Shown here in pieces: positions 10,201-20,648 of a DNA stretch of 64,000 bases (positions are counted from its first letter, which is position 1; the number at the start of each line of letters is the position of its first letter). Under the pieces are notes generated by a model that was given only the letters and a program-made list of their open reading frames with translations, was not told the DNA's origin and ran no database searches. The position numbers were made by a program, and so were the translations under genes. This DNA comes from Rebecca billardiae RCC1528 (lineage: Eukaryota; Haptophyta). Location: the NCBI GenBank assembly GCA_965240325.2, contig OZ251236.1, positions 744,001 through 808,000 on the forward strand, written 5' to 3'.

Positions 10201-12706
10201 ATGGCGGCGGGCTCGGTGGTGGCGGCGGCGGCGAGCTCGGTGGCAGTGATGGCGGCGGGCTCGGTGGTGGCGGCGGCGGCGAGCTCGGTGGCGGTGATGG
10301 CGGCGGGCTCGGCGGTGGCGGCGGCGGCGGCGAGCTCGGGGGCGGCGGGCTTGGAGGTGGCGAGGGCGGCGAGGGTGGCGGGAGCGGCTCGGCTCGCGGC
10401 GGAGGCGGTGCGGCTGGTGGTGGGCTCGGCGGCGGTGGCGGGCTCGGCGGCGGCGGCGGTGGCGAGCTGGGCGGCGGGCTCGGTGGTGGCGGCGGCGGCG
10501 AGCTGGGTGGCGGGCTCGGCGGCGGTGGCGGTGGCGAGCTCGGCGGTGGACTCGGCGGCGGCGGCGGTGGCGAGCTGGGTGGCGGGCTCGGCGGCGGCGG
10601 CGGCGGCGAGCTCGGCGGCGGGCTCGGCGGTGGCGGTGGTGGCGAGCTCGGCGGCGGGCTCGGTGGTGGCGGCGGCGGCGAGCTGGGTGGCAGGCTCGGC
10701 GGCGGCGGCGGTGGCGAGCTGGGCGGCGGGCTCGGTGGTGGCGGCGGCGGCGAGCTGGGTGGCGGGCTCGGCGGCGGCGGCGGTGGCGAGCTGGGCGGCG
10801 GGCTCGGTGGTGGCGGCGGCGGCGAGCTGGGTGGCGGGCTCGGCGGCGGTGGCGGTGGCGAGCTCGGCGGCGGGCTCGGCGGCGGCGGCGGTGGCGAGCT
10901 GGGAGGCGGGCTCGGCGGCGGCGGCGGTGGCGAGCTGGGTGGCGGGCTCGGCGGCGGCGGCGGTGGCGAGCTGGGCGGCGGGCTCGGTGGTGGCGGCGGC
11001 GGCGAGCTGGGTGGCGGGCTCGGCGGCGGCGGCGGTGGCGAGCTGGGCGGCGGGCTCGGTGGTGGCGGCGGCGGCGAGCTGGGTGGCGGGCTCGGCGGCG
11101 GCGGCGGTGGCGAGCTGGGTGGCGGGCTCGGCGGCGGCGGCGGTGGCGAGCTAGGCGGCGGGCTCGGCGGCGGCGGCGGCGGCGAGCTTGGCGGCGGGCT
11201 CGGCGGCGGCGGCGGCGGTGAGCTGGGTGGCGGGCTCGGCGGCGGCGGTGGCGGCGAGCTCGGCGGCGGCATCGGCGGCGACAGTGGTGGCGGGCTCGGC
11301 GGCGGCATCGGCGGCGGCGGCGGTGGAGGGCTCGGTGGCGGCATCGGCGGCGGCGGTGGTGGCGGACTCGGCGGCGGCATCGGCGGTGGCGGTGGCGGCG
11401 GGCTCGGCGGCGGTATCGGCGGCGACAGTGGTGGCTGGCTCGGCGGCGGCATCGGCGGCGGCGGCGGCGGAGGGCTCGGCGGCGGCATCGGCGGCGGCGG
11501 TGGTGGAGGGCTCGGCGGCGGCATCGGCGGCGGTGGCGGCGGAGGGCTCGGCGGCGGCATGGGCGGCGGCGGTGGTGGCGGACTTGGCGGCGGCCTCGGC
11601 GGCGGCGGCGGCGGAGGGCTCGGCGGTGGCATCGGTGGCGGCGGTGGCGGCGGGCTCGGCGGCGGCATCGGCGGCGGCGGCGGCGGAGGGCTCGGCGGCG
11701 GCATGGGCGGCGGCGGTGGTGGCGGGCTTGGCGGCGGGCTCGGCGGTGGCATCGGTGGCGGCGGCGGTGGAGGGCTCGGCGGCGGCATCGGTGGCGGCGG
11801 TGGTGGAGGGCTCGGTGGTGGGCTCGGCGGCGGGCTCGGCGGTGGCGGTGGCGGGCTTGGTGGCGGACTGTACCGCAAGCTCAGACTCGGCGGCGGCGGG
11901 CTCGGCGGTGGTGGGCTCGGTGGCGGCGGCATTGGCGGCGGCGGGCTCGTGTCCAGCTGGACTGGCGGCGGGCTCGGCGGCGGCATCGGCGGCGGCGGTG
12001 GCGGCGGGCTTGGCGGCGGCATCGGCGGCGGCGGCGGCGGAGGGCTCGGAGGCGGCATCGGCGGCGGCGGCGGTGGAGGGCTCGGCGGCGGCATCGGTGG
12101 CGGCGGTGGCGGCGGGCTTGGCGGCGGCATCGGCGGCGGCGGGCTCGTGTCCAGCTGGACTGGCGGCGGGCTCGGCGGCGGCATCGGCGGCGGCGGCGGT
12201 GGAGGGCTCGGCGGCGGCATCGGCGGCGGCGGCGGCGGCGGGCTCGGCGGCGGCATCGGCGGTGGCGGCGGCGGCGGGCTCGGTGGCGGCATCGGCGGCG
12301 GCGGCGGCGGAGGGCTCGGTGGGGGGCTCGGCGGCGGGCTCGGCGGTGGCGGTGGCGGGCTTGGTGGCGGACTGTACCGCAAGCTCAGACTCGGCGGCGG
12401 CGGGCTCGGCGGTGGTGGGCTCGGTGGCGGCGGCATTGGCGGCGGCGGGCTCGTGTCCAGCTGGACTGGCGGCGGGCTCGGCGGCGGCATCGGCGGCGGC
12501 GGCGGCGGTGGCGGGCTCGGCGGCGGGCTCGGTGAGGGCTGGGGCGCGATCGCAGCGTTGGCGGAGCACAGATGTCCAACGATTGCGCAGAGCGCCAGAA
12601 GAAGGTGCCCTCCGCCGCCTCGGCACACCTTCCCCGGCGAGCGCGATGGGGCGGTTGCGCGCCGCTGCTGCGGTGCGAGCATGCTCGTGACGAGGGAAGC
12701 GGCCAT
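6044..12706 (-). CDS. Giant Pro-rich rod / DDGSC-repeat membrane protein with cytosolic IQ motif
   Basis: Two exons on the minus strand (12706-6599 and 6472-6044) join in phase 0 across a 126-nt GTGCGT...CAG intron, giving about 2,178 residues. A hydrophobic core near residues 33-50 ending in ANA-A looks like a signal peptide, which is why ATG 12706 is preferred; the frame extends upstream only to a GTG. The order is: Pro-rich rod with SPPP/PPPM units (about 49-868); 11 cysteine modules of the form GCT-x-NY-x-DDGSC (870-1157); a non-repetitive segment (1157-1422) with a STVITPLTT motif; 13 more cysteine modules (1423-1750); second Ser-Pro rod (1751-1957); Asp/Ser linker; one membrane segment (about 2008-2033). 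The second exon adds a cytosolic tail with an IQ motif, IQAAMRGHQVR (I2049-R2059), predicted to bind calmodulin-type proteins. This fits a type I surface adhesion or wall protein with a Ca2+-linked tail. The biochemical role is unknown. Confidence 0.75.
10430..11280. repeat. 36-bp minisatellite inside the rod exon (12-residue SSPPPPPPSPPP unit)
   Basis: About 22 near-identical 36-bp units encode the minus-strand peptide SSPPPPPPSPPP. Synonymous differences (ggc/ggt on the plus strand) recur in patterns, indicating expansion by unequal exchange. The unit is a whole number of codons, so length changes leave the frame intact. Confidence 0.85.
11867..12475. repeat. 504-bp in-frame duplication inside the rod exon
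   Basis: The distinctive string actgtaccgcaagctcagac occurs at 11867 and 12371, and gtgtccagctggac at 11949 and 12453, both exactly 504 bp (168 codons) apart. A third gtgtccagctggac sits at 12147. These non-proline landmarks encode SLSLRYS and VQLDTS islands within the Pro-rich rod and mark a recent segmental duplication. Confidence 0.85.
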
Positions 12707-14980
12707 CAGCACGGGCGTGTCCGGTGCACGGCGAGGCTCGTGACACTCGGAGGCGTCCTTGCGGCGCACGAAGGCGCAAGAAGCAGCCTGCGTCCGACCC
12801 GAGGATTCGCGCGCACGCGCGGTCGAGATGTCAGTCAGTGCCGCAGTACGCCACGCGCGCAGTCGCGCATATGCGGGCGTGCACTCGCAAGCTGAAGATG
12901 AAAGCCGAGGCGTGCGCGGCCGGATGCTGCCAACCGACGCGCACACGCAACATGGACGCGACCCGGGGATTCGCACGCACCTCGATCGTCGCCGCGAGCG
13001 CGTCGCGGATACGACGAGCACGCGCTGTCCCTGGCTTGATGAGGCAGGCAGCCGGTTCTGGGCTCTGTGAATCTGGCCAGCGGAATCCACGTGCGACGCA
13101 GGGCTCCAACTTCGCGTCGAGCCGCTGGCTCAAACCTGGTTGCAGCGCGGATCCCCACGGGACGAGCTCCTCGGATGGAATCTCTGCACGTGCACGACGA
13201 CTTCGGGAATCATTCCCTCTGTGGCACACGTGTGTATGATGGACCTTGAGAAGGTGCGCGTTGATGAGCTCAATTGAGCTGTGACCCCGTGATTTTTGGT
13301 CTCTTCGTCGATCTGAGAAATCTCCAATGATTTCGTCATAATACCGTATTCATCATCAACAATCCTACCTCAATTAAAGGGATATCTTGCTTCCCGTTTT
13401 TTTTCAATAGTAATCGGACAATGTCGATACCCTCTAAGAGTACTGATGTGTGTTTCGTCGTCCATGGGCTCGATGCACGGAACTTTAGATACTTGCGTGG
13501 CGTTGTCATCAATTAAGGCAATCAACTGAGCGCATCAAAATATTTAAAGAAGCACTTTCGCCCCGAGGGTGCAGGCGCGGATGACCGTGGATCTGACGAA
13601 TCGACGAATATGTTATGTGCGCTGTGCATGTGTCATACCGCCCGCGGGCGGTACGCTCTACCGCCGTACTCTGAACTCGTCCGGACGCACCCGCGTGTCG
13701 ACTGCGCATCCGTCGCACGTCGCAGGATCGGCAGGATCGCATCACGAACGGCTTGCCTGATGCCCGCTCCAGCCGACGTGACCTCTACCCAGCCCTGCAA
13801 AGCACGCTGCACGCGCGACCACCGCTGCCAAGTCTCGTCTGGCCCGTCAAGTGCTCCAGCGCGTGTCACGTCCGCGTCGAGCGCGCCGCCTCGCGTGAGG
13901 CCGCGCATGCGGCGCTCGGGCAGCACGGTCGGCATCCGCGCATTGCACCCTCGCCGCGCGCAGGGGCGAGCACGAGCGTGCGCGTTATCCTCTCCGGCGC
14001 GGCGACCATGCAGAGTTGGTGAAGCGCAGCTGCCGACCGAGCGCCAAGTGGACGCCGCGCCGCCGCATGCCGCTTTTCTCGCGCGGTGCGCCCGTGCCCC
14101 ACTGCTTGGCGATGTATTTTCGGCGATATACTCGAGACGAGTCTCGGAAGACGACGCCGTGCACGGCCTACTATGCATACGGGTTGACCGCGCGCCCGAC
14201 GTGGCCAGCCAGCATCATGATCTTAGGTTTGCTGAGCGTGTTTGTGTGTCTGATCAGCCTCGGAGATCATTCTCCGAAGCTGACCCGATCGAAGAGATGC
14301 CAGCGACAACCTGAACCAAGCCGATAGATCGGTGCACATCGCAGCATTGAGCACGTTATCGTCGGGCAGACTAACTCACGTTTACTGCTGTACTTCTAAT
14401 TATTCTCATTCATGAGACATGACATGCGCCCGATCCAATGCGATGCCAACTGACTCGTCGTCATGACATCTGACCGAACAAACTACACTCGAAATATAAC
14501 AGCCAGCAACGACGACATTGATGAGTACTGATGTCACAGGCCATCACGCCACAACTACAGTACTCTGCGCGAGGCCGCAGCCCGTCTTGTACGAGCGTTC
14601 CGGAGGGGAGAGCTACCGCGGGAGACGTCCGGGCAGTACGGACCGATGAGTCAGATACATGTGACGATGGACGCACCAGACCGGAGTGACCGGACGGTCC
14701 GCGACCGCACCGGGTAGTCACCGCAGTACGAGTCTAACCATCTTACCATGCGAGCCCGCCGCTCCTGGATGCCACCGTCGATTGGACGCGCCTCGCCACC
14801 AAGTGTCAGGTCCTAAGCTCGCGCGGCGGCGGTGCTGGCCACGTACGGTACCGATTAAGCTCCCGCACGTTGGCATCCACCCCCTCCGCACCGCCCGAGC
14901 CGGTGGTTGCTCGCGACTTCTCAATTGAAAAGAACGAGGCCGCGAGGAAAAGAAGAAAAGAAAGATTTAATGAGTTTTTA
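12707..14980. other. Intergenic, no gene recognised
   Basis: This 2.3-kb stretch holds the presumed promoter of the minus-strand rod gene on its left and unassigned DNA on its right. From about 13240 to 13560 it is clearly more AT-rich than its surroundings, with a T-run near 13398. Open frames at 13610-14314 (+) and 13633-14178 (-) overlap each other and have no recognisable domain. Confidence 0.4.
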
Positions 14981-15748
14981 AAATTCCCCTTTATAATAAC
15001 GGGCGGCTCCGGGTGATCAGACTGGCGGCCGAAGCCTCCAGCCCTACCCTCACCCTGGCCAGCCCCCAACCAACCACCACCCTCACCCAACCTCAAACCA
15101 CTGACCGAGACACCAAGTGCCTTGACACCACTCCACTGTGGACAGCCCGCCTCCAGAGGGGGCGGGGGTATGCCATTGCCAACAGCATGGCAAGCCCAAC
15201 ACTGTGGAGTGTGCGGGGTGGTCCCAGGTACCAGCAGTGCACTGCCTTGCAATTCGAGATCATCGAGTGTGAGCCGAGTCGGCAGACTGGGCACCCCCTA
15301 GGGTGCCCCAGTGTGGGCAGAGGGCCAGCCACTAGCAGCCGATCCCTGCGCGGGGAAGGGGACGCGGAGGGGGCTGTCAGCGAGCCCAGTAGCTGGGCCG
15401 GGGTCTGGGCCACTGGTCCTGGCCGTGAGGCGCCTGTATTTCACTCGTGCGGCTATGGAGGCAGAGGGTGTCATGTCAGACATGTGTGCGATATCGGGCA
15501 TCAAGTCAGGGCGTGGGCCGCTGTAGGACGCAAGCAGAGTGGTGGCGATGGCTAATACCGAATACGCCTGGGGAGGTGTCGTTTGCGCGCCTCTTTTGAC
15601 TGCTGCTCTTTGCAGGGGGTTGCGTGCTCCGCTGCGCAGGCTGAGCCTGCCTGCCAGTTGGTGTTAGGATAGGCACATTTGCCTGGCGGGGTGGGCAGTG
15701 TCGTTTGGGCGGGGGGCTGTCTTTCTGAGCTTGACTAGGAGGAGGCAG
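14981..15748 (-). mobile_element. Retroposon-like dispersed element, long copy A
   Basis: This is one of five related copies in the window. It begins at the left with AAATTCCCCTTTATAA preceded by a short T-run, and ends at TTGACTAGGAGGAGGCAG. The long copy at 47848-48550 matches along its length. Because every copy keeps the left end and the T-run precedes it, the element is best read on the minus strand with a poly(A)-type 3' end on the left. Minus-strand frames share peptides such as PD-x-AHMSDMTPSASIAAR between the two long copies, but no reverse transcriptase or transposase is visible, so it is probably non-autonomous. Confidence 0.65.
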
Positions 15749-15912
15749 TGTGCGCCGGTGCTGGCGACGACGAATCAGGAGACCTGCGCCGTCCTATTGT
15801 ACCTGTGTCGTTATGGGGGTAAATCATAGAATGAGTGTGCATCACGGCCGGAGCATCAGGGCTTGAGGCGAGGATGGAGGTCGCGAACTGCGACGAGTAG
15901 ATCGCGGGCAGC
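15749..15912. other. Short spacer between element copy A and the HTH-repeat gene
   Basis: Only about 160 nt separate the right end of the retroposon-like element from the ATG at 15913. Any promoter of that gene must lie here, within the element, or beyond an unseen 5' intron. No TATA-like box is evident. Confidence 0.3.
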
Positions 15913-18216
15913 ATGGTGCCTTCAGGGCAGGTGCAGACGCGAGCGATCGACAGCGCCGAGCGTGCCGAGGCTCAGCGCACTCTGAATCAGCTGCACCGCG
16001 CCGGGATCGTCCAACGGCTCAGGGCAGACAGCGTGATTTCCATGGCCGCCGCGTTGGCGGTCACTTGCGATTGGGGCAACCTCAGCGTCGACGAAGCGTC
16101 TGAACGCTACGGCGTGACGAAGGGGACCTTGCTGCGGCAGCTGAAGAACCTGCGCAGCCTCAGGAACGCCTGCGATGGCGGCCCACGCGCTCAGCCCCGC
16201 GCCGCCGCGGGCGCGGGCTCGCAGCTAGAGCAAAGCGAGATGCTCGCCGCGGGCGTGGCCTCGGAGGCGCGCGCAGCGCACGCCGAGCCCATCGACGGCG
16301 GCGGCGCTTGGCCGCACGGCGCGCCAGCTCTCACTGCCGACATGCCCGAGGGGTGGCCGGCGAGCGAGGCGATCGGCCCGCGGCTCGGCGTCAAGCAGCA
16401 CACGTACTCGGACCGGCTTCATGTCGAGACGGTGCACACGGACGACGGGCGCTCGTACCAGGAGTACGTGCTCGCGCTCTCGCCGACGGGCGGCGAGTCG
16501 CAGGACGCGCGGAACAAGCGGCTCAAGTACAACCGCAACCTCTCCTACGCCGCCAAGCAGAAGGTCGAGAAGCTGAACCAGCTGCGCGATTGCAGCATGC
16601 CGCAGCTGGCGGAGCGCGGCCGCCAGCACGCGCCACCGCCGCCGGCCGAGGGCGCGCGCGCAGAGCACGCCGAGCCCATCGACGGCGGCGGCGCTTGGCC
16701 GCACGGCGCGCCAGCTCTCACCGCCGACATGCCCGGCGTGTCGCGCGCCGACGGCGCGGATGCGGAGGGCTGGCCGGCGAGCGAGCCGATCGGCCCGCGG
16801 CTCGGCGTCAAGCAGCACACGTACTCGGACCGGCTTCATGTCGAGACGGTGCACACGGACGACGGGCGCTCGTACCAGGAGTACGTGCTCGCGCTCTCGC
16901 CGACGGGCGGCGAGTCGCAGGACGCGCGGAACAGGCGGCTCAAGAGCAACCGCAACACCTCCTACTTCGCCAAGCAGAAGGTCGAGAAGCTGAACCAGCT
17001 GCGCGATTGCAGCATACCGCAGCTGGAGGAGCGCGGCCATCTACAAGCGCCACCGCCGCCGGCCGAGGGCGCGCCCGCGGCGGGCGGCGGGCGGGTGGAG
17101 GTGATGCCGAGCGCGCCTGCGTGCCCGATCGACGCCGGCTCGCCGCTCGAGCCCGCGGGCGTTGTCCACAAGCAGCAGCTCGTGCTCGCCGTGCCCGGCC
17201 GCTCGGTCTCGGACGCCGACGCGCACGATGGGAGCGGCGCGAGCGCGCGCGCCGTCAGCGGCGAGCCCCTCGGCACGATTCGGTACGCGCAGCGCGCGGA
17301 CTCGGACCGCCTCGAGGTGGAGACGTACTTCACGGAGGACCGGCGGCAGTACCAGCAGGCGGTCATCGCGCACACGCCGACGGGAGGCGACCCGTCCCGC
17401 GACGCGCGGCACAAGCGCATGCACAAAAACCGCGAAGCGCGCTACAACTGCAAGAAGGCGGTGGCACAGGCGAATCACAACGGCTCTGCCGAGCAGCCGC
17501 AGGCCGAGCGGGCGAGCTGGCCGCTTGAGGGCGCGCTCGCCCAAGACGACGTCGTCCTCGCGCACCCCGTGGAGGGCTGCGATGAGACGATGCCGAGGGC
17601 AGTCGTGCTGGCCTCTGTGCAGCCGGCCGCGCCATCGGCGGGCGCGCACGTGGCTGGGGCAGAGGGGGTGCCGCCGCTGCCGCCCATGGATGCCTTCCTG
17701 GACACGGAGGACGAAGCTGAGAGCACGGCCGCCGCGAGGGCCGCGCCGACCGTGCCGACGGCCGCCGTGCCCGAGCTCGCGCGCGGGGCTCCCAGGCCGC
17801 CCGCGGGGACTGCGCTGGGGCATGTCGTCCCGCCTGTCGACGAGTGGATTGGCGGGCTCGCGGGTGGCGCCCTGCCGCACTTCGTGTGCTCCGCAGTTGT
17901 CGAGGAGGGTCGGCGGAATCATCGTCGGAATCGTCGCGCGCGCGCGCGCGCTGCTGCTGCAGGCGCCCTCCCCGGCGATGCGGCGGCGTCCGCTCGACGT
18001 CGCCCTCGTCGCCCGGTCGCGGAGGGCGGTGCGCATCTCGACGAGTTGCCGCTTCCAGGCGTGGTACTGGGCACTGTGACGAGCTGCGCGGGGCCTCCGC
18101 CTGCGGGTGCAGTCCATCACGACCATCACGAGGTCGAGGTGCGCGCACGGAGTGGGAGCAGTGGCATCCGTGTCGAGGGCGCATCAACAGACGACGACAG
18201 CATGTCGTCAGCGTAG
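15913..18216 (+). CDS. Putative DNA-binding protein: HTH-like N-terminus plus three basic-region repeats
   Basis: A single open frame of 767 residues from an ATG. Residues about 56-80 (LSVDEASERYGVTKGTLLRQL) have the spacing of a helix-turn-helix of the psq/transposase type. Three tandem modules follow at about 159-234, 297-372 and 455-523. Each contains a motif like SDRLHVETVHTDDGRSYQEY, then PTGG, then a strongly basic stretch (KRLKYNRNLSYAAKQKVEKL in the first; KRMHKNREARYNCKKA in the third). That basic stretch resembles a bZIP basic region (N-x-x-x-x-x-x-x-K/R spacing), but no leucine zipper follows. Modules 1 and 2 are nearly identical in DNA; module 3 is diverged. The C-terminal third is Pro/Ala/Arg-rich and ends in an acidic-Ser tail. 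A nuclear regulator or a domesticated transposon protein are both possible; the family is not recognised. Confidence 0.6.
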   Translation: MVPSGQVQTRAIDSAERAEAQRTLNQLHRAGIVQRLRADSVISMAAALAVTCDWGNLSVDEASERYGVTKGTLLRQLKNLRSLRNACDGGPRAQPRAAAGAGSQLEQSEMLAAGVASEARAAHAEPIDGGGAWPHGAPALTADMPEGWPASEAIGPRLGVKQHTYSDRLHVETVHTDDGRSYQEYVLALSPTGGESQDARNKRLKYNRNLSYAAKQKVEKLNQLRDCSMPQLAERGRQHAPPPPAEGARAEHAEPIDGGGAWPHGAPALTADMPGVSRADGADAEGWPASEPIGPRLGVKQHTYSDRLHVETVHTDDGRSYQEYVLALSPTGGESQDARNRRLKSNRNTSYFAKQKVEKLNQLRDCSIPQLEERGHLQAPPPPAEGAPAAGGGRVEVMPSAPACPIDAGSPLEPAGVVHKQQLVLAVPGRSVSDADAHDGSGASARAVSGEPLGTIRYAQRADSDRLEVETYFTEDRRQYQQAVIAHTPTGGDPSRDARHKRMHKNREARYNCKKAVAQANHNGSAEQPQAERASWPLEGALAQDDVVLAHPVEGCDETMPRAVVLASVQPAAPSAGAHVAGAEGVPPLPPMDAFLDTEDEAESTAAARAAPTVPTAAVPELARGAPRPPAGTALGHVVPPVDEWIGGLAGGALPHFVCSAVVEEGRRNHRRNRRARARAAAAGALPGDAAASARRRPRRPVAEGGAHLDELPLPGVVLGTVTSCAGPPPAGAVHHDHHEVEVRARSGSSGIRVEGASTDDDSMSSA
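16281..17040. repeat. In-frame tandem repeat inside the HTH-repeat gene
   Basis: The sequence from 16281 repeats from 16668 (offset 387 nt, 129 codons) with few differences, the second copy carrying a short in-frame insertion after about 16735 (encodes GVSRADGAD). High identity at synonymous sites points to a recent duplication or gene conversion. Confidence 0.85.
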
Positions 18217-18289
18217 GACTGACGATCATATCTTGACGAGGCTTCGCCTACGAGGCTGGTATGCGCATCCATCATATCGTCATCATCTG

Positions 18290-18292
<3 letters not shown>

Positions 18293-18341
<49 letters not shown>
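18293..18341. repeat. (TA)n microsatellite, about 24 units
   Basis: A TA run about 75 nt after the stop codon of the HTH-repeat gene, in the same relative position as the TA run downstream of the acyltransferase gene. Confidence 0.95.
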
Positions 18342-18347
<6 letters not shown>

Positions 18348-18465
18348 TCTGCTGCTACTCTACTTCATTCTATGATTTAACGACACAGGGCCATATCATC
18401 TGCAGTCATCTGGAGCATTAAATTGCACTTAGCAGTCGTATGTATCCCCTCCGCGGACTATAAAT

Positions 18466-18604
18466 AAATTCCCCTTTATAACGGGCTCCGGGTGATCAGG
18501 CTGGCCTGATCACGGCCGCCAGCCCATGTACCCCGAGCAGTGCACTGGGACAAGCAGTGCACTGGCCTTGCAATTCGAGATCATCGAGTGTGAGCCGAGT
18601 CGGC
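18466..18604 (-). mobile_element. Retroposon-like element, internally deleted and truncated copy B
   Basis: The left end AAATTCCCCTTTATAACGGG and about 45 nt of element sequence are followed by a jump to the internal part equivalent to 15235-15280 of copy A (cagtgcact...gagccgagtcgg). The right half is absent. It is immediately followed, 48 nt on, by the foldback structure. Confidence 0.65.
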
Positions 18605-18651
18605 TCCGCAGCAGGTTGCTGATTCCGGCATTCCGCTAGCAGTTATACGAC

Positions 18652-18755
18652 CAAAGGACCATCGGAAAGGTATCTCGCCTGCCTGAGCTGTGTGCGTCTC
18701 TTATTCTTAGAGACGCACACAGCTCAGGCAGGCGAGATTATTTGATGGTCCTTTG
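18652..18755. repeat. Long perfect foldback (28-bp stem, 9-nt loop, outer 12-bp arms)
   Basis: Positions 18673-18700 and 18710-18737 are exact reverse complements (28 bp) around the loop ttattctta. A second pair, CAAAGGACCATC at 18652 and GATGGTCCTTTG at 18744, extends the structure outward across a short unpaired zone. The flanks are not protein-coding. It may be a miniature inverted-repeat element, a hairpin RNA source, or a cruciform-forming repeat. Confidence 0.9.
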
Positions 18756-19726
18756 ATACTGCGACGACGATGAATTAAATAAGATGGGCGGTGATGCGCC
18801 CCGCCCGCGCGGGTGCGTGCTCGGCGGGCAGGTGGACCCCGCGAGAGGGCGCGCGATGGCTGAGAGGCATCTTCGTGAGCATCTTCGTGGGCCACCCGAG
18901 CCTCATCGCCGCCGCCCTCCCCCTGCTCCGGTGCCACGGCGTCCAAACGGAGTGCCAAACGAGTGTTCGAACACGCCCCGAAGCAATGTTTTGAGGGGTG
19001 CTCACTAACCGCCTCTGAGGTGTTCGTATCACTGCGGCATGGGGGTGGAATTCCCATTTTCTGGCGCACTTCCGCACTGGGGAGGCGGAAAAGCGGCATT
19101 TAATACGCGCGAATAAGGAATAAAATAATAATGGGAATAAAGCGCACGCAGTGCGAAGAAATTTTTTCGGGTAGTAGTATCAGCGCGTAGTTATTATGCG
19201 AAGCACCAAGTGCTGCGAGGCGGCCTGCTTGCGCACGCGGCGTCCCGAGCACCCTCGGGGCTCAGCTGCGGCTCGGCCTGCGCACGCTCAGAAAGCTCGC
19301 GTGCGGCCTGCACCTTGCCCGCCGCCTCGACTCGAGAGCAAGAGGATCGACGTATGAGTGAGTGAGCGTGTGCCGCCGAGCTGCTGTCCGGCAGCTACCC
19401 GCGACTGCAGCCGCTGGCCGCGGTGCCTGGCCTCGGCGCGGCCCCACAGGCTCAGCGCTGGGAGCTCATCCTCCTCCTGCGCTCCTCCTCCAGGCGTTTG
19501 AGCCGCCGCCGCCTTGGCCGCCTCGTCCTCGTCGATCAGCTGAACGGCGGGAGTGATGTCTCTGCTCAGCTGAGTGTGACGTGACAAGCGAGGCGACGAG
19601 CGACAGCAGCCCGATGACCAAGCCGACGAGCTCATCGTACGAGCCGTCACGCGTGCGCTCGTGCCGTGTCTGAGCTGGCTCGCGCTCGTACGCCGACCAG
19701 GCTTTGCTCGGACTGAACGCGTGTGC

Positions 19727-20648
19727 TCAGGCGTCCTTGCGTGTGCGCTTGGACGGCCGCGGGCCGTCATCTGGTCCGACCGCGCGCAGCTCGATCTCGG
19801 AAGCGTTGAGCTGCTCCGCGGTTGACTTACCCTCTGCCTCAGGCTCGACCACGGCAGCAGGCCCCGCAGCAGCCGCCAGGTAGCATCGGCAGGAGCCCCT
19901 GCGCCACCCGACGCCGTCCGCACATCGGCCAGCTTGCCGCACACGCGCTGGACCACGGCCTCGCCGCGCTTGACGCGGATGTGGTGCCAGGTCGTCGTGC
20001 CAATCGTTTGGCTATCGACAACGGGCACGGGCACCTCGATCACGACAACGCCTGTCGCGTAGGCTGTGTAGCGATGTCCGTCCACGACTCCGTCGTGGGT
20101 GGACGGCGCACGCCATCGCGGCCGTGGGCGCAAGTGTCTCGTGAATTGTTTTTTTTAATTCACTAATTCGCCCAGCCGCTACATCGAACTCGACAACGGT
20201 TGCTTTTACACCCGCGGTCTTTTGACTGTGCAAATGGGGCGCCGCCCCATGCTCAAATCCGAAGAGAACGAAGATGTAAAAGTGTCTGGTCCCTAGATAC
20301 TGTGCTGTCCGGGTCCCGGTCCGGTCAGATCTGAGCAGCCGGATTTTCCGCCCGGACAGGCCAGAAAATGGGATTTTCACCCATGGTGCCACATGCGGTA
20401 CCACATCAGGTGGGATGAAGGACGTCACCCGCCGGCCGGCTGTCGGGCTGCCAGCCAATGCCAGTACTGCTCGGACGCTGCTCTCCGAGCTCGAGATCCA
20501 TCATGCGGGCTTCCTGTGTGACGTTGGCAATGAGGAGCGTGTACTTGCGCAGCGGGGCGCGCGCGTCGCGCATGCGATCGACACCGAAACAGACGACGAA
20601 ACATGGCCGCCCCTCCCGCCGAGCTCCTGGCTGACTTGCACTCGGCAA
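19727..20648 (-). pseudogene. Possible minus-strand gene or gene relic, unrecognised
   Basis: Three minus-strand segments in different frames have protein-like composition. They are about 20648-20406 (contains PLRKYTLLIANVTQEARMM), about 20125-19880 (contains GHRYTAYATGVVVIEVPVP) and about 19880-19727 (contains ASEIELRAVGPDDGPRPSKR, with a basic C-terminal end). AGGGTAAGT near 19828 looks like a donor but would interrupt the last segment. I could not join the pieces with confident splice signals. It could be a spliced gene or a decayed element; no family is recognised. Confidence 0.25.

Noticed and set aside
9930-12560. Possibility that the Pro-rich and DDGSC parts are two genes
   Set aside because: The frame is continuous through the junction near 10100 without stop or plausible splice loss, and a second Pro block follows the cysteine modules in the same frame.
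10071-12743. Plus-strand 890-codon Gly-rich frame opposite the minus-strand rod gene
   Set aside because: It is the antisense of the Pro-rich repeat. The minus-strand reading continues into cysteine modules, TM and IQ motif, so it is the real one.
18707-19099. Minus-strand 130-codon frame after the foldback
   Set aside because: It begins inside the hairpin arm, has overlapping alternative frames and no recognisable motif.
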